Part shown: positions 43,718 to 54,419 of the stretch, in pieces
How positions within the stretch are numbered: the first letter of the stretch is position 1
Layout: each line of letters opens with the position of its first letter
From: Pedobacter indicus
Lineage (GTDB): Bacteria; Bacteroidota; Bacteroidia; Sphingobacteriales; Sphingobacteriaceae
DNA length: 64,000 nt
Direction: 5' to 3'
NCBI RefSeq assembly: GCF_003449035.1
Contig: NZ_QRGB01000001.1
Coordinates: 1,364,001-1,428,000, forward strand
Position numbers and translations under genes: made by a program
The notes under the pieces: model-generated
Databases searched by the model: none
Told to the model about the DNA's origin: nothing
The model's input: only the letters and a program-made list of their open reading frames with translations

Positions 43718-45466
43718 TTATTTTAACCTGATTTCTGCAACGCTGCTTCCTTGTGCTACCATCGGGAAAACATTGTTTTCTTTTCCTACCATTACTTCAA
43801 GTAAATAGGAATCCGGATGATCCAACATGGTTTTCAATGCATCTTTCAATTGTTCACGTTCACTTATTCGTTGACCGTCAATATGGTAACCCTTTGCTAC
43901 AGTTACAAAATCCGGACTGGTTATATCAACAAATGAATAGCGCTTGTCATTGAACAGTTGTTGCCATTGTCTCACCATTCCTAAAAACTCGTTGTTGAGA
44001 ATCAAAATCTTTACTTTCGCACCAAACTGCATGATGGTACCCAGTTCTTGAAGAGTCATTTGAAAACCACCATCGCCAATAATAGCGACGATCGGTCGTT
44101 CGGGGGCACCGTACCAAGCTCCGATTGCGGCCGGGAGTCCAAAACCCATAGTCCCTAACCCGCCGGAAGTAACATTACTCTTCGACTGGTTGAACTTAGC
44201 ATAACGGCAAGCTACCATCTGATGCTGGCCAACGTCCGTTACAATAACTGCATCGCCGCCAGTTAACTCGTTTAATACTTTGACAACTTCACCCATTGTC
44301 ATGATATCGCTGCTTGGATTTAACTCCTCTTGGATCACTTCTTTAACCTCTTCCTTTTCCAGTTCACGGAAATGAGCAAGCCAATCAGTGTGCGATTTCT
44401 TGTCGACTAATTTAGTTAAAATAGGGAGTGTTTCTTTACAGTCACCCCATACCGCGACGGTGGTCTTTACATTTTTATCTATTTCTGCGGGGTCAATATC
44501 CAGATGAATAATTTTTGCCTGTTTTGCATATTTGTCAAGACGGCCTGTAACACGATCATCAAACCTCATTCCGATCGCGATTAAAACATCGCATTCATTG
44601 GTTAAAACATTCGGTGCATAGTTGCCGTGCATACCCAGCATGCCCACGTTTTGTGGATGATCGGTTTCTAATGCACTCAGACCCATTACTGTCCATGCAG
44701 CAGGAATACCGCTTTTTTCGATAAACTCTTTGAATTCTTTCTCTGCTTTTCCTAAAATAACCCCTTGACCAAAAAGAACAAGTGGTTTTTTTGCCTGATT
44801 GATAAGGTCAGCTGCCTCTTGTATGTGTTTGTTCCGAACAATCGGTTTTGGTCGGTAGCTTCGGATATGACTACATGGTTTGTAGCCAAGGTAGTCGAAG
44901 AGTTGAACCTGCGCATTCTTTGTTATGTCGATCAACACCGGTCCCGGCCTTCCCGAACGAGCAATATAGAATGCCTTGGCGAGCGCTTCAGGGATTTCAC
45001 TAGCTTCAGTTACCTGATAGTTCCATTTAGTGACCGGTGTTGTAATATTGATCACATCCGTTTCTTGAAAAGCATCCGTGCCCAGTAAATGAGCAAAAAC
45101 CTGACCCGTAATACAGACTATTGGGTTGCTGTCAATCATCGCATCTGCTAATCCTGTTATCAGGTTAGTTGCTCCCGGTCCACTCGTGGCAAAAACAACG
45201 CCGACTTTGCCGGATGTTCTGGCAAAGCCCTGGGCAGCATGAATGCCTCCCTGCTCATGCCTCACCAGAATATGCTTAAGTTTATCGTTATAATCATATA
45301 ACGCATCATATATAGGCATAATGGCGCCCCCCGGATAGCCGAAAACAGTTTCGATACCTTCGGCTAACAAAGCTTCCAGGACTGCTTGAGATCCTGAAAT
45401 TTGTGTCTTGGCAACAGTCTCGGTAGCGGTCTTGCTATCCTCGTTTTTTGTTTCTACCGTGTTCAT
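43718..45466 (-). CDS. ilvB: Acetolactate synthase large (catalytic) subunit
   Basis: 582 residues, thiamine diphosphate enzyme that makes acetolactate or acetohydroxybutyrate. Seen: FGYPGGAIMPIYDAL, RHEQGGIHAAQGFAR with the catalytic Glu, ATSGPGATNLITGLADA, and GDGGFQMTLQELGTIMQFGAKVKILILNNE with the GDG...N ThDP motif. Usual length. An N-terminal charged extension of about 25 residues precedes the domain. Confidence 0.97.
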   Translation of the reverse strand: MNTVETKNEDSKTATETVAKTQISGSQAVLEALLAEGIETVFGYPGGAIMPIYDALYDYNDKLKHILVRHEQGGIHAAQGFARTSGKVGVVFATSGPGATNLITGLADAMIDSNPIVCITGQVFAHLLGTDAFQETDVINITTPVTKWNYQVTEASEIPEALAKAFYIARSGRPGPVLIDITKNAQVQLFDYLGYKPCSHIRSYRPKPIVRNKHIQEAADLINQAKKPLVLFGQGVILGKAEKEFKEFIEKSGIPAAWTVMGLSALETDHPQNVGMLGMHGNYAPNVLTNECDVLIAIGMRFDDRVTGRLDKYAKQAKIIHLDIDPAEIDKNVKTTVAVWGDCKETLPILTKLVDKKSHTDWLAHFRELEKEEVKEVIQEELNPSSDIMTMGEVVKVLNELTGGDAVIVTDVGQHQMVACRYAKFNQSKSNVTSGGLGTMGFGLPAAIGAWYGAPERPIVAIIGDGGFQMTLQELGTIMQFGAKVKILILNNEFLGMVRQWQQLFNDKRYSFVDITSPDFVTVAKGYHIDGQRISEREQLKDALKTMLDHPDSYLLEVMVGKENNVFPMVAQGSSVAEIRLK

Positions 45467-45492
45467 ATAATTTAAGCTATTAATAAAACATA

Positions 45493-47172
45493 TTATTCAT
45501 CTGTTACGCAGCCTTCACTTGCGTCTTTAACACTTTTGTGATATTTGTACAAAGCACCCTTGCTGACTGGTGGGGGTGGTTGCTTCCAGTTTAGACGACG
45601 TTTTTCTAATTCCTCATCACTTATCAAAACGTTGATTTCATTTTTTACAGCATCAATTCGGATGAGGTCGTTTTCTTGGATCAGCCCGATGTTGCCACCT
45701 TCCCATGCTTCGGGCGTCACGTGTCCAACTACAAACCCATGTGTTCCTCCCGAAAACCTTCCATCTGTAACCATTGCGACTGATTTTCCTAAACCGGCAC
45801 CAATAATAGCAGAAGTTGGCTTTAGCATCTCAGGCATTCCGGGAGCGCCCTTAGGACCCACCTGCCGGATAATTATCACATCGCCAGCATGTACTTTCCC
45901 AGATTCAATTCCCTCAATCAACTCATATTCGCCCTCAAAGACACGTGCAGGTCCTTCAAAATATTCGCCTTCTTTGCCACTGATCTTTGCCACCGAGCCT
46001 TTTTGTGCGATGTTGCCATATAAGATTTGCAAATGTCCCGTTTTCTTGATCGGTGCCTCAATCGGATAAATAATCTTTTGATTTTCGAAATCCAAGTCTT
46101 GAGCCTCTTCCAGATTTTCAGCGACTGTTTTTCCTGTTACAGTCATACAATGACCATGTAACATGCCTTTTTTCAGAAGATACTTCATGACAGCCGGAAT
46201 ACCGCCTATTTCATGCAGGTCCTCCATGAGGTATTTACCACTCGGTTTAAAATCAGCGATTACAGGCGTTACATCACTTATTTTTTGAAAAGTATCTTGT
46301 GTGACTTCAACTCCGATGGCTTTCGCGATAGCAATGAAATGTAATACTGCATTTGTAGATCCCCCTAAAACCATTAAAGTTACAATCGCATTGTGAAATG
46401 CGTCGGCAGTCATAATATCAGAAGGTAGAATGTTTTTTTCCAATAGCGTGCGGATAGCTTTGCCCGCTTCTTCACATTCTTTTTCTTTATCACTGCTTAA
46501 AGCCGGATTAGAAGAACTATAAGGAAGGCTCATGCCTAGCGCCTCGATAGCGGAAGCCATTGTATTCGCAGTGTACATCCCTCCGCAGGCTCCAGCGCCC
46601 GGACAGGTATTTCTAATAATGCCTTGAAAGTCTTCTTCATTCAGGTTGCCTGCTATTTTTTGTCCTAACGCTTCAAATGCCGACACAATATTAAGGGCCT
46701 CTCCTTTGTATTGTCCGGAATGGATTGTGCCACCGTATAGCATAATAGAAGGTCTATTTAGTCTCGCCATAGCTATAAGTGATCCCGGCATATTTTTATC
46801 GCAACCCGGTATGGTGATTAGTCCATCGTAATACTGGCAACCTACAACAGCTTCTATAGAATCGGCAATGATATCACGGGTAGTTAACGAATAACGCATT
46901 CCCGGCGTGCCGTTTGACATGCCGTCGCTGACACCAATCGTGTTAAATATTAAACCAACTAAGTCTGCCTCCCATACCGATTTCTTAACTAGGTCTGCCA
47001 ATCCATTCAGGTGCATATTACATGGGTTACCGTCATAACCCATGCTTGCAATACCTACCTGGGCCTTATTCATGTCTTCTGTTTTAAATCCAATTCCATA
47101 AAGCATGGCCTGTGCTGCCGGTTGGGTTGGGTCCTGAGTTAATGTTTTACTATACTTATTTAATTCTGACAT
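45493..47172 (-). CDS. ilvD: Dihydroxy-acid dehydratase
   Basis: 559 residues. Iron-sulfur enzyme of isoleucine/valine synthesis. Seen: [13 protein letters not shown] with a cluster cysteine, [39 protein letters not shown] (two cysteines) and [18 protein letters not shown], with [10 protein letters not shown] in between. Normal length. First gene of the cluster, with 333 bases of leader DNA upstream and no other gene. Confidence 0.97.
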   Translation of the reverse strand: MSELNKYSKTLTQDPTQPAAQAMLYGIGFKTEDMNKAQVGIASMGYDGNPCNMHLNGLADLVKKSVWEADLVGLIFNTIGVSDGMSNGTPGMRYSLTTRDIIADSIEAVVGCQYYDGLITIPGCDKNMPGSLIAMARLNRPSIMLYGGTIHSGQYKGEALNIVSAFEALGQKIAGNLNEEDFQGIIRNTCPGAGACGGMYTANTMASAIEALGMSLPYSSSNPALSSDKEKECEEAGKAIRTLLEKNILPSDIMTADAFHNAIVTLMVLGGSTNAVLHFIAIAKAIGVEVTQDTFQKISDVTPVIADFKPSGKYLMEDLHEIGGIPAVMKYLLKKGMLHGHCMTVTGKTVAENLEEAQDLDFENQKIIYPIEAPIKKTGHLQILYGNIAQKGSVAKISGKEGEYFEGPARVFEGEYELIEGIESGKVHAGDVIIIRQVGPKGAPGMPEMLKPTSAIIGAGLGKSVAMVTDGRFSGGTHGFVVGHVTPEAWEGGNIGLIQENDLIRIDAVKNEINVLISDEELEKRRLNWKQPPPPVSKGALYKYHKSVKDASEGCVTDE

Positions 47173-47212
47173 CTTGTTGATATGATATTCTAATTGTTTT
47201 TTGTTTGCGAAT

Positions 47213-47243
47213 TCAAGTTAATGGCTTCGGTTAGAATCGGCAA
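47213..47243 (-). promoter_or_regulatory. Possible promoter of ilvD
   Basis: On the minus strand TTG (47241-47243) and TAACTTGA (47213-47220, two bases off consensus) with a 20-base spacer. It gives a leader of about 35 bases. Alternatives further upstream cannot be excluded. Confidence 0.3.
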
Positions 47244-47450
47244 GGAAAAATCAAAATAAATTTATTTAGAATTTTATTTCGTAAAACAGGAATGTTGTGA
47301 TATTATATATTTTGTACTTGTTTTTTTATTGTGATAAAAAGAAATAAAAATACCATAGACGAAATCGGTATTTGGTTCAATAATATGCTTGCATAGCGAT
47401 TTTAACTGTTTTTCTGCGTAAAAGCACTCCCGCGACGGCAAAACCATAAA
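47244..47450 (-). other. Upstream DNA of ilvD with a possible leader peptide
   Basis: AT-rich DNA upstream of the amino acid cluster. A 17-codon reading frame (47303-47356, minus strand) begins MVFLFLFITIKK and is rich in Val, Leu, Ile and Phe. Branched-chain leader peptides that control attenuation have such composition, but there is no G+C-rich terminator hairpin before ilvD and the best promoter match lies downstream of it. Otherwise nothing is seen here. Confidence 0.25.
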
Positions 47451-47483
47451 AAAAGCCTACAAAATTTGATTTTGTAGGCTTTT
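47451..47483 (-). terminator. Terminator of the atpD-atpC operon
   Basis: Perfect 14-base arms (AAAAGCCTACAAAA at 47451-47464, TTTTGTAGGCTTTT at 47470-47483), 5-base loop, with a T run on the minus strand; it begins 23 bases after the atpC stop. Confidence 0.93.
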
Positions 47484-47505
47484 AGATTTTTTTTTAAAAT
47501 ATTGA

Positions 47506-47751
47506 CTAGTCAACTACCGCTTCAGCTAAGACGATTATTTTGTTATCTAATACTTCAACAACTCCTCCCTTAATACCAATAATTTGTTCTTTATTGTTTT
47601 CATTGATAATGACATCACCGTCCGATAGGGTTGAAATGATGGGAGCGTGGTTCTTTAAAATCTGGAAGGAACCGTTTGTGCCCGGAACGGTAACGGAGGT
47701 GACCGTTCCTTCAAATACCAGTTTGTCGGGGGTAAGAATATTTAAAGTCAT
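47506..47751 (-). CDS. atpC: ATP synthase F1 epsilon subunit
   Basis: 81 residues, the beta-sandwich domain of epsilon only. Seen: MTLNILTPDKLVFEGTVTSVTVPGTNGSFQILKNHAPIIS (key part VPGTNGSFQILKNHAP) and IKGGVVEVLDNKIIVLAEA. The C-terminal helical domain that inhibits ATP hydrolysis in E. coli epsilon is absent, giving the short form that is usual in Bacteroidota. It lies 11 bases after atpD. Confidence 0.95.
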   Translation of the reverse strand: MTLNILTPDKLVFEGTVTSVTVPGTNGSFQILKNHAPIISTLSDGDVIINENNKEQIIGIKGGVVEVLDNKIIVLAEAVVD

Positions 47752-47762
47752 AATAGATTGGA

Positions 47763-49280
<1,518 letters not shown>

Positions 49281-49335
49281 TTAATATAAATAGTTAACGA
49301 TTTACGTCTTATTCATCAGACCTAATTTCGGACTG

Positions 49336-49365
49336 CAAAAATAAGGTTTATACTCGGATTTCAAA
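49336..49365 (-). promoter_or_regulatory. Promoter of atpD
   Basis: On the minus strand TTTG (49362-49365), 18-base spacer, TATTTTTG (49336-49343), followed by CAGTCCGAAA exactly as at the rpsT promoter. A leader of about 65 bases is predicted. Confidence 0.72.
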
Positions 49366-49466
49366 CAGATTCTTCAAAAGAATTTTATTTTACGCTAATT
49401 GGACAAAAGATGGTTGATAAATCATAGGGAAAGAGATATTTATATTACTTTCGCAATGAACGAAAC

Positions 49467-50378
49467 ATGACCGTTATGAAGAAAATTCTTGTAACCGGAA
49501 GTAATGGTTTTATTGGCCAAGAGCTGGTGAATCAGATACTACTTAGACAAGACATGAACCCAATCGCGTTGTCTCGGGGGGATAATAGGATTCAGCATGA
49601 AAAAGAATTCATTTATCAATCTGCCGATGTTTGTGATGAAGAGGCTTTGAAGTCGGTCATAGAGGAATACAAACCCGATACGGTCATTCATACGGTGGCC
49701 TTGGCCAATGTGGATCAATGTGAAGCGGATCCTGCTGAATGTAACCGTATCAATGTTACTCCTGTACAGCATCTGACCCGAATGGCCGAACAATTTGGTT
49801 TTCACTTAATTTACCTTTCAACTGATTTTATATTTGATGGTTTGAACGGACCTTATAAAGAAGAGGATGAAGCACGTCCCCTTAATCATTATGGTGCCAG
49901 TAAGTATGAAGCTGAACGAATCATACAGCAATCCAATAGTCTTTGGTCGATTGTACGAACGATCTTAGTATATGGTGCGCCTCGCGATCGTAATCGTTCC
50001 AACTTCGTATTATGGGTGAAAAAGTCGTTAGAGAATAAACAGGAAATACAAGTAGTGACAGATCATTTTCGCATGCCGACCCTTGTAGATGACCTTGCTG
50101 AAGCCTGCCTAACTATTGCTGCTAAAAGGGTAACGGGAATTTATCATATCAGTAGTGAAGAACTTTTCAGTGTATATGAAATCGCGCAAGAGGTGGCTGA
50201 TTTCTGGAATCTGGATAAATCGTTACTAAGACCTGCCAAATCAACTGAGCTTGCATCCAAGGTAGAAAGACCCTCATATACTGGGTTTAATATCGATAAA
50301 GCCAAGGAGGATTTAGCTTTTTCTCCATCCAGTTTAAAAGAGGGTCTTGAAAAGATAGACCATGCCTTTTTTCGCTAA
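49467..50378 (+). CDS. RmlD-like NAD(P)-dependent sugar reductase/epimerase
   Basis: 303 residues of the extended short-chain dehydrogenase family. Seen: the nucleotide loop VTGSNGFIGQELV (GxxGxxG), ADVCDEEALKSVI, LSTDFIFDGLNGPYKEED, and YGASKYEAERII with the catalytic Tyr and Lys. The pattern STDFIFDG...YKEED...YGASKYEAE fits dTDP-4-dehydrorhamnose reductase (RmlD) or a close relative, but no rml cluster adjoins it, so the substrate is open. A second ATG at 49476 would give a slightly shorter start. Confidence 0.85.
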   Translation: MTVMKKILVTGSNGFIGQELVNQILLRQDMNPIALSRGDNRIQHEKEFIYQSADVCDEEALKSVIEEYKPDTVIHTVALANVDQCEADPAECNRINVTPVQHLTRMAEQFGFHLIYLSTDFIFDGLNGPYKEEDEARPLNHYGASKYEAERIIQQSNSLWSIVRTILVYGAPRDRNRSNFVLWVKKSLENKQEIQVVTDHFRMPTLVDDLAEACLTIAAKRVTGIYHISSEELFSVYEIAQEVADFWNLDKSLLRPAKSTELASKVERPSYTGFNIDKAKEDLAFSPSSLKEGLEKIDHAFFR

Positions 50379-50433
50379 GCTATAATTTTTTCTATTTTTA
50401 CCGAAAATAACACTGAACCACAATAAAACCTTT

Positions 50434-51765
50434 ATGGCGAAGACTAAGAAAATAGCTTTACATACCAAGATTTTGATCGGCATGATTGTCGGCATTGTAG
50501 CAGGTGTCATAATCAAGCAACTGGGTTTAGATCCAGAAACATTACAAACCATAATTGCTTGGGTAGAACCGGTAGGGCAAATATTCTTAAGGATGGTCTT
50601 CATGACCGTAATACCTTTGGTGTTTGCTGCTTTGGTTATGGGTATTGCTGAAATCGGAGATCTGAAGCGCGTGGGACGAATAGGGGTGAGGCTCTTGTTC
50701 TACAGTTTAATTGTGAGTTCTGTTTCTGTGTTTATTGGGATAACCCTCGTTAATGTGTTTGAGCCCGGACACAGCTTGTCGCCCGAAACACGTGATTACT
50801 TAACAACCGAGTTTAAAGATCAATCTGACGCGGCTTCTCAAAATGCAGAGTTTGCCAAGGAACGGACTGTCGGCGATATTGTAACGAACATCGTGCCTAA
50901 AAACCCCTTAGCAGACATGGTAAGAGCTTTTGATGCGAACTATACCGGTGGCGGACTTCTGGCCGTGATGTTTTTCGCATTAATCTTTGGAATTGCCATG
51001 GCTTCGGTAGATGAGGAAAAAACCGTAACACTGAAGGCCTTTTTTGAGGGATTGTATGAAGTCGTCATCAAGATTATCGGTTATGCCATGCAGCTTGCTC
51101 CTTATGGTGTAGCCGCATTGCTTTTTAATTTAACTGTCAGCGTAGGAGCCTCGTTTCTACTTGTGCTACTTAAATACGTGTTGATTGTTCTGGCAGGTTT
51201 AGCCATCCATCAATTTGTTACCTATTCTATTATCCTTAAGTTTTTCGCTAATAGAAATCCTGCTGAATTTTTTCGTAAATCATCTGAAATTATCATTACA
51301 GCTTTTTCAACAAGCTCCAGTAATGCAACGTTACCTACCGCAATTTCAGTCAGTATCAATAAGCTGAAAATACCTAAGCCGATCGCGAACTTCGTTCTTA
51401 CCATTGGTAGTACCGCCAACCAGAATGGTACCGCATTATTCGAGGGGATTACCGTGCTGTTCTTGGCTCAGTGCTTTAATGTCGAACTAAGTCTTATGTC
51501 GCAGGTAACGGTTGTTTTTCTGTGTATTTTGGCTGGTATCGGCACGGCTGGTGTGCCGGGAGGTTCTCTTCCGGTGATTGTGACAATATTGGTGTCCATC
51601 GGCGTTCCGGGCGAGGCAATCGGACTTATTTACGGTGTTGACCGCATCTTGGATATGTCAAGGACCGTATTGAATGTGACTGGCGATGTTACTGCAGCTG
51701 CTTATATTCAGAATATCGAAGATAAGTCTGAGTTTAAAAGCATCGGCCTGGAGGAAAATCCATAA
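50434..51765 (+). CDS. Dicarboxylate/amino acid:cation symporter (DAACS)
   Basis: 443 residues of the glutamate/C4-dicarboxylate transporter family (GltP/DctA). Seen: multiple hydrophobic helices, the serine-rich hairpin AFSTSSSNATLPTA, NFVLTIGSTANQNGTALFEG (the NMDGT-type motif, here NQNGT), and GVPGGSLPVIVTILVSIGVP and VDRILDMSRTVLNVTGD near the end. The substitution of NMDGT by NQNGT is a feature of some transporters with different cation specificity; substrate open. Inner membrane. Confidence 0.92.
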   Translation: MAKTKKIALHTKILIGMIVGIVAGVIIKQLGLDPETLQTIIAWVEPVGQIFLRMVFMTVIPLVFAALVMGIAEIGDLKRVGRIGVRLLFYSLIVSSVSVFIGITLVNVFEPGHSLSPETRDYLTTEFKDQSDAASQNAEFAKERTVGDIVTNIVPKNPLADMVRAFDANYTGGGLLAVMFFALIFGIAMASVDEEKTVTLKAFFEGLYEVVIKIIGYAMQLAPYGVAALLFNLTVSVGASFLLVLLKYVLIVLAGLAIHQFVTYSIILKFFANRNPAEFFRKSSEIIITAFSTSSSNATLPTAISVSINKLKIPKPIANFVLTIGSTANQNGTALFEGITVLFLAQCFNVELSLMSQVTVVFLCILAGIGTAGVPGGSLPVIVTILVSIGVPGEAIGLIYGVDRILDMSRTVLNVTGDVTAAAYIQNIEDKSEFKSIGLEENP

Positions 51766-51875
51766 AGTCGTTTGTTTTTAATTTTCACATCCTATTGTTA
51801 GGAAATTCCATGTCAGGAAAGTATCTTTAAGAAATTTAAAACAAATTAACTTTAAAATTAACCTTACTTTTTCAC

Positions 51876-52856
51876 ATGGATCCTTCAATTATTTTTATGG
51901 TAATTGGCATTGTCGTTGCCATATTCATACTGCTCTATTTTTTACCGGTCAATCTTTGGTTTACTGCCCAATTATCAGGCGTGCGTGTAAATCTGTTGAA
52001 CTTATTGCTGATGAGGTTGCGGAAAGTATCACCTTCATTGGTCGTAAATTCGATGATTATCTCAACAAAGGCCGGCTTGAATATCACATCCAACGAAATT
52101 GAGACCCACTATTTGGCCGGCGGGAATGTGAATCGGGTGATTAAGGCCCTAATCTCTGCTGACAAAGCCAACATTCCTCTATCTTTTAAATCGGCTACTG
52201 CGATCGATTTAGCCGGGCGGGATGTGTTTGATGCAGTTCAAATATCCGTAAATCCGCGCGTCATCAATACTCCCCCTGTTGCTGCGGTTGCAAAGGATGG
52301 TATTCAGCTAATTGCAAAAGCCAGGGTAACGGTACGGGCAAATATTAACCAGCTTGTGGGTGGTGCCGGAGAAGAAACTATTCTAGCTCGCGTCGGAGAA
52401 GGCATTGTGACAACAATCGGTTCTTCCGAGACTCATAAACTCGTATTGGAAAATCCCGATCGTATTTCTAAAACTGTTCTCGAGAAAGGCTTGGATAGCG
52501 GAACAGCTTTTGAAATTCTCTCCATCGATATAGCAGATATCGATATCGGCGAGAATATTGGAGCAAAATTACAAACCGATCAAGCAGAAGCTGACCTGAA
52601 AGTAGCAAATGCGCGAGCTGAAGAACGGCGTGCCATGGCGGTTGCTTCTGAGCAGGAGATGCGTGCTAAGGCGCAAGAAGCGCGTGCCAAAGTGATTGAA
52701 GCTGAAGCTGAATTACCTCTAGCAATGGCAGAAGCTTTCCGGAGTGGCAATTTGGGTGTGATGGATTATTATAAAATTCAAAACATACAGGCTGATACAG
52801 ATATGCGAGACTCTATTTCGAAACCTGGAGATAAGCGAAGAGGCGATAAAAAATAA
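51876..52856 (+). CDS. floA: Flotillin-like protein FloA
   Basis: 326 residues (UPF0365 family). Membrane scaffold protein that organises lipid domains. Seen: an N-terminal membrane hairpin (about 3-22), the family region [35 protein letters not shown], an SPFH domain (about 80-220, [25 protein letters not shown]), and a C-terminal Ala/Glu-rich coiled coil ([33 protein letters not shown], in part). No NfeD partner gene adjoins it. Confidence 0.94.
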   Translation: MDPSIIFMVIGIVVAIFILLYFLPVNLWFTAQLSGVRVNLLNLLLMRLRKVSPSLVVNSMIISTKAGLNITSNEIETHYLAGGNVNRVIKALISADKANIPLSFKSATAIDLAGRDVFDAVQISVNPRVINTPPVAAVAKDGIQLIAKARVTVRANINQLVGGAGEETILARVGEGIVTTIGSSETHKLVLENPDRISKTVLEKGLDSGTAFEILSIDIADIDIGENIGAKLQTDQAEADLKVANARAEERRAMAVASEQEMRAKAQEARAKVIEAEAELPLAMAEAFRSGNLGVMDYYKIQNIQADTDMRDSISKPGDKRRGDKK

Positions 52857-52943
52857 CGAGTAATTTTCCTGATATTTTGCGGATATCATGGAGAAACCTT
52901 GGTTTACATCATAGTGGATTCAAACTGCATTGATGCCGTATTA

Positions 52944-52974
52944 GGTCCGCATTTCTTGACGAAAAATGCGGACC
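52944..52974. repeat. Inverted repeat between floA and uxuA
   Basis: Perfect 11-base arms (GGTCCGCATTT at 52944-52954, AAATGCGGACC at 52964-52974) with a 9-base loop, between convergent genes. No T run on either side, so a terminator by position rather than by classical form. Confidence 0.5.
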
Positions 52975-53053
52975 CAATGCGGTTAATTTCGGAATTCATT
53001 TCACTTGGATCCTAAAGAAGGTCTTAACCAGTTCAGAAAAAGTCTTTTCCGAG

Positions 53054-54217
53054 TTACATCAGCTCGTTAAGGCCTGCTTCAAGTCCTCGAAGTTCGGCGA
53101 GTGCCTTTAACCTGCCGATTGCTGTATAGCCATGGTAGACTTTTTTGTGTAGATCATCTAACATCTGATGCCCGTGGTCTGGGCGCATCGGAATCCGTCG
53201 GTTTTCTTTGCGCATTAGGAGGATGGCTTCTTTCACCAGTTTCACCATGTTTGCATTGCCCTCTAAGTGATTCGCTTCATGGAAATTTCCGTTGCCTTCG
53301 CGTTGAACGCTACGTAAATGTAAGAAGTAGATTCTAGACCCTAAGCGCTGAATCATACCGGGTAGGTCATTCTCTGGACGCACTCCATAAGATCCGCTGC
53401 AGAAGCATAGTCCATTGGAAACACTTGGCACTGATTCTACCAAGAACGTTGCATCTTTCTCAGTACTCATAATACGGGGTAAACCGAGTACCGAAAAGGG
53501 CGGGTCATCGGGGTGGATAGCCATTTTTATATTGTTTTTTTCAGCGGTACCGATGATGTCTGAAATAAATTGAATGAGATTATTCCTTAACTTCTCTTCG
53601 TTGATATCTTTGTATTGGTCTAGCAAGCCTAATACATCAGAGACTGCGAAAACGCCCATGCTTCCCGGTAAACCTTGTAAACAGGCATTGCTAAGACTTT
53701 CCTGTTCATCGATTGACAGTTTGTCAAAATAGGCCTTTGCCTGATCGATTTCATCGGTAGAATAATCTTTTTCTGCGGTAGGCCTCTTTAATATGAAGAG
53801 GTCAAAGGCAATAAAAGCTAGCTTTTCGAATCGTAGTGTACGTGCCCGTGTTGGAGTCTCAAAAATAAGATCGGTACGTAGCCAATCCAATATCGGCATG
53901 AAGTTATAGGTCACGACCTCAACTCCGTTCTTGGCAAGGTTAACAAGACTTGTTTTATAGTTCTCAATATAGTCTTGGTAGTTGCCATTTCTCTTTTTGA
54001 TGTCTTCATGGACGGGAAGGCTTTCAACGACGGTCCATTTTAACCCTTCGGCTTCGATCAGGTTTTTGTGTTTTTCAATTTCTTCTGCGGACCATATTTC
54101 TCCTGGTTCGATATGATGCAGGGCTGTAACGACCTCTTCGCAACCTGCTTGCTTAATGTCAAGGAGGCTTACTGGGTCATTAGGACCGTACCACCTCATC
54201 GATTGAATCATTTTCAT
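53054..54217 (-). CDS. uxuA: Mannonate dehydratase
   Basis: 387 residues. Converts D-mannonate to 2-keto-3-deoxygluconate in hexuronate breakdown. Seen: [30 protein letters not shown]-type start (key parts [14 protein letters not shown] and VVTALHHI), [51 protein letters not shown] and [15 protein letters not shown], the last with metal-binding histidines of the UxuA family. Normal length. The gene is part of the locus with the fructuronate-reductase-like SDR and SusCD to the right. Confidence 0.97.
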   Translation of the reverse strand: [387 protein letters not shown]

Positions 54218-54306
54218 CTATGATAAGTTTAATATTTATTGATTATAAACGTAAGGTAACGAAAATAGACATAAAAAGCTTTATAACATAAAAAAATTAA
54301 TTTGAA

Positions 54307-54320
54307 TGCAATCGGTTGCA
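54307..54320. promoter_or_regulatory. CG-centred palindrome, LacI-operator type
   Basis: TGCAATCGGTTGCA is a 14-base palindrome with one mismatch and central CG, the form of many LacI-family operators. It lies between uxuA and the AraC gene, next to a possible -33 TTG (54322-54324) for the latter, which has TAGTTTTT 19 bases further on. A LacI-family regulator gene ends at the right edge of the window. Confidence 0.5.
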
Positions 54321-54419
54321 ATTGTCCGGGTAAATATGTACTTTAGTTTTTGTAATTTTTTAAAGTCGAACCAATAGTTCTTTGTTGGAAGCCTGATCAA
54401 TCATTTCAAAAAACCAATT

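Noticed and set aside
47173-47450. T-box or other riboswitch upstream of ilvD
   Set aside because: No conserved T-box sequence, no strong terminator/antiterminator pair; only AT-rich palindromes such as AAATAAATTTATTT.
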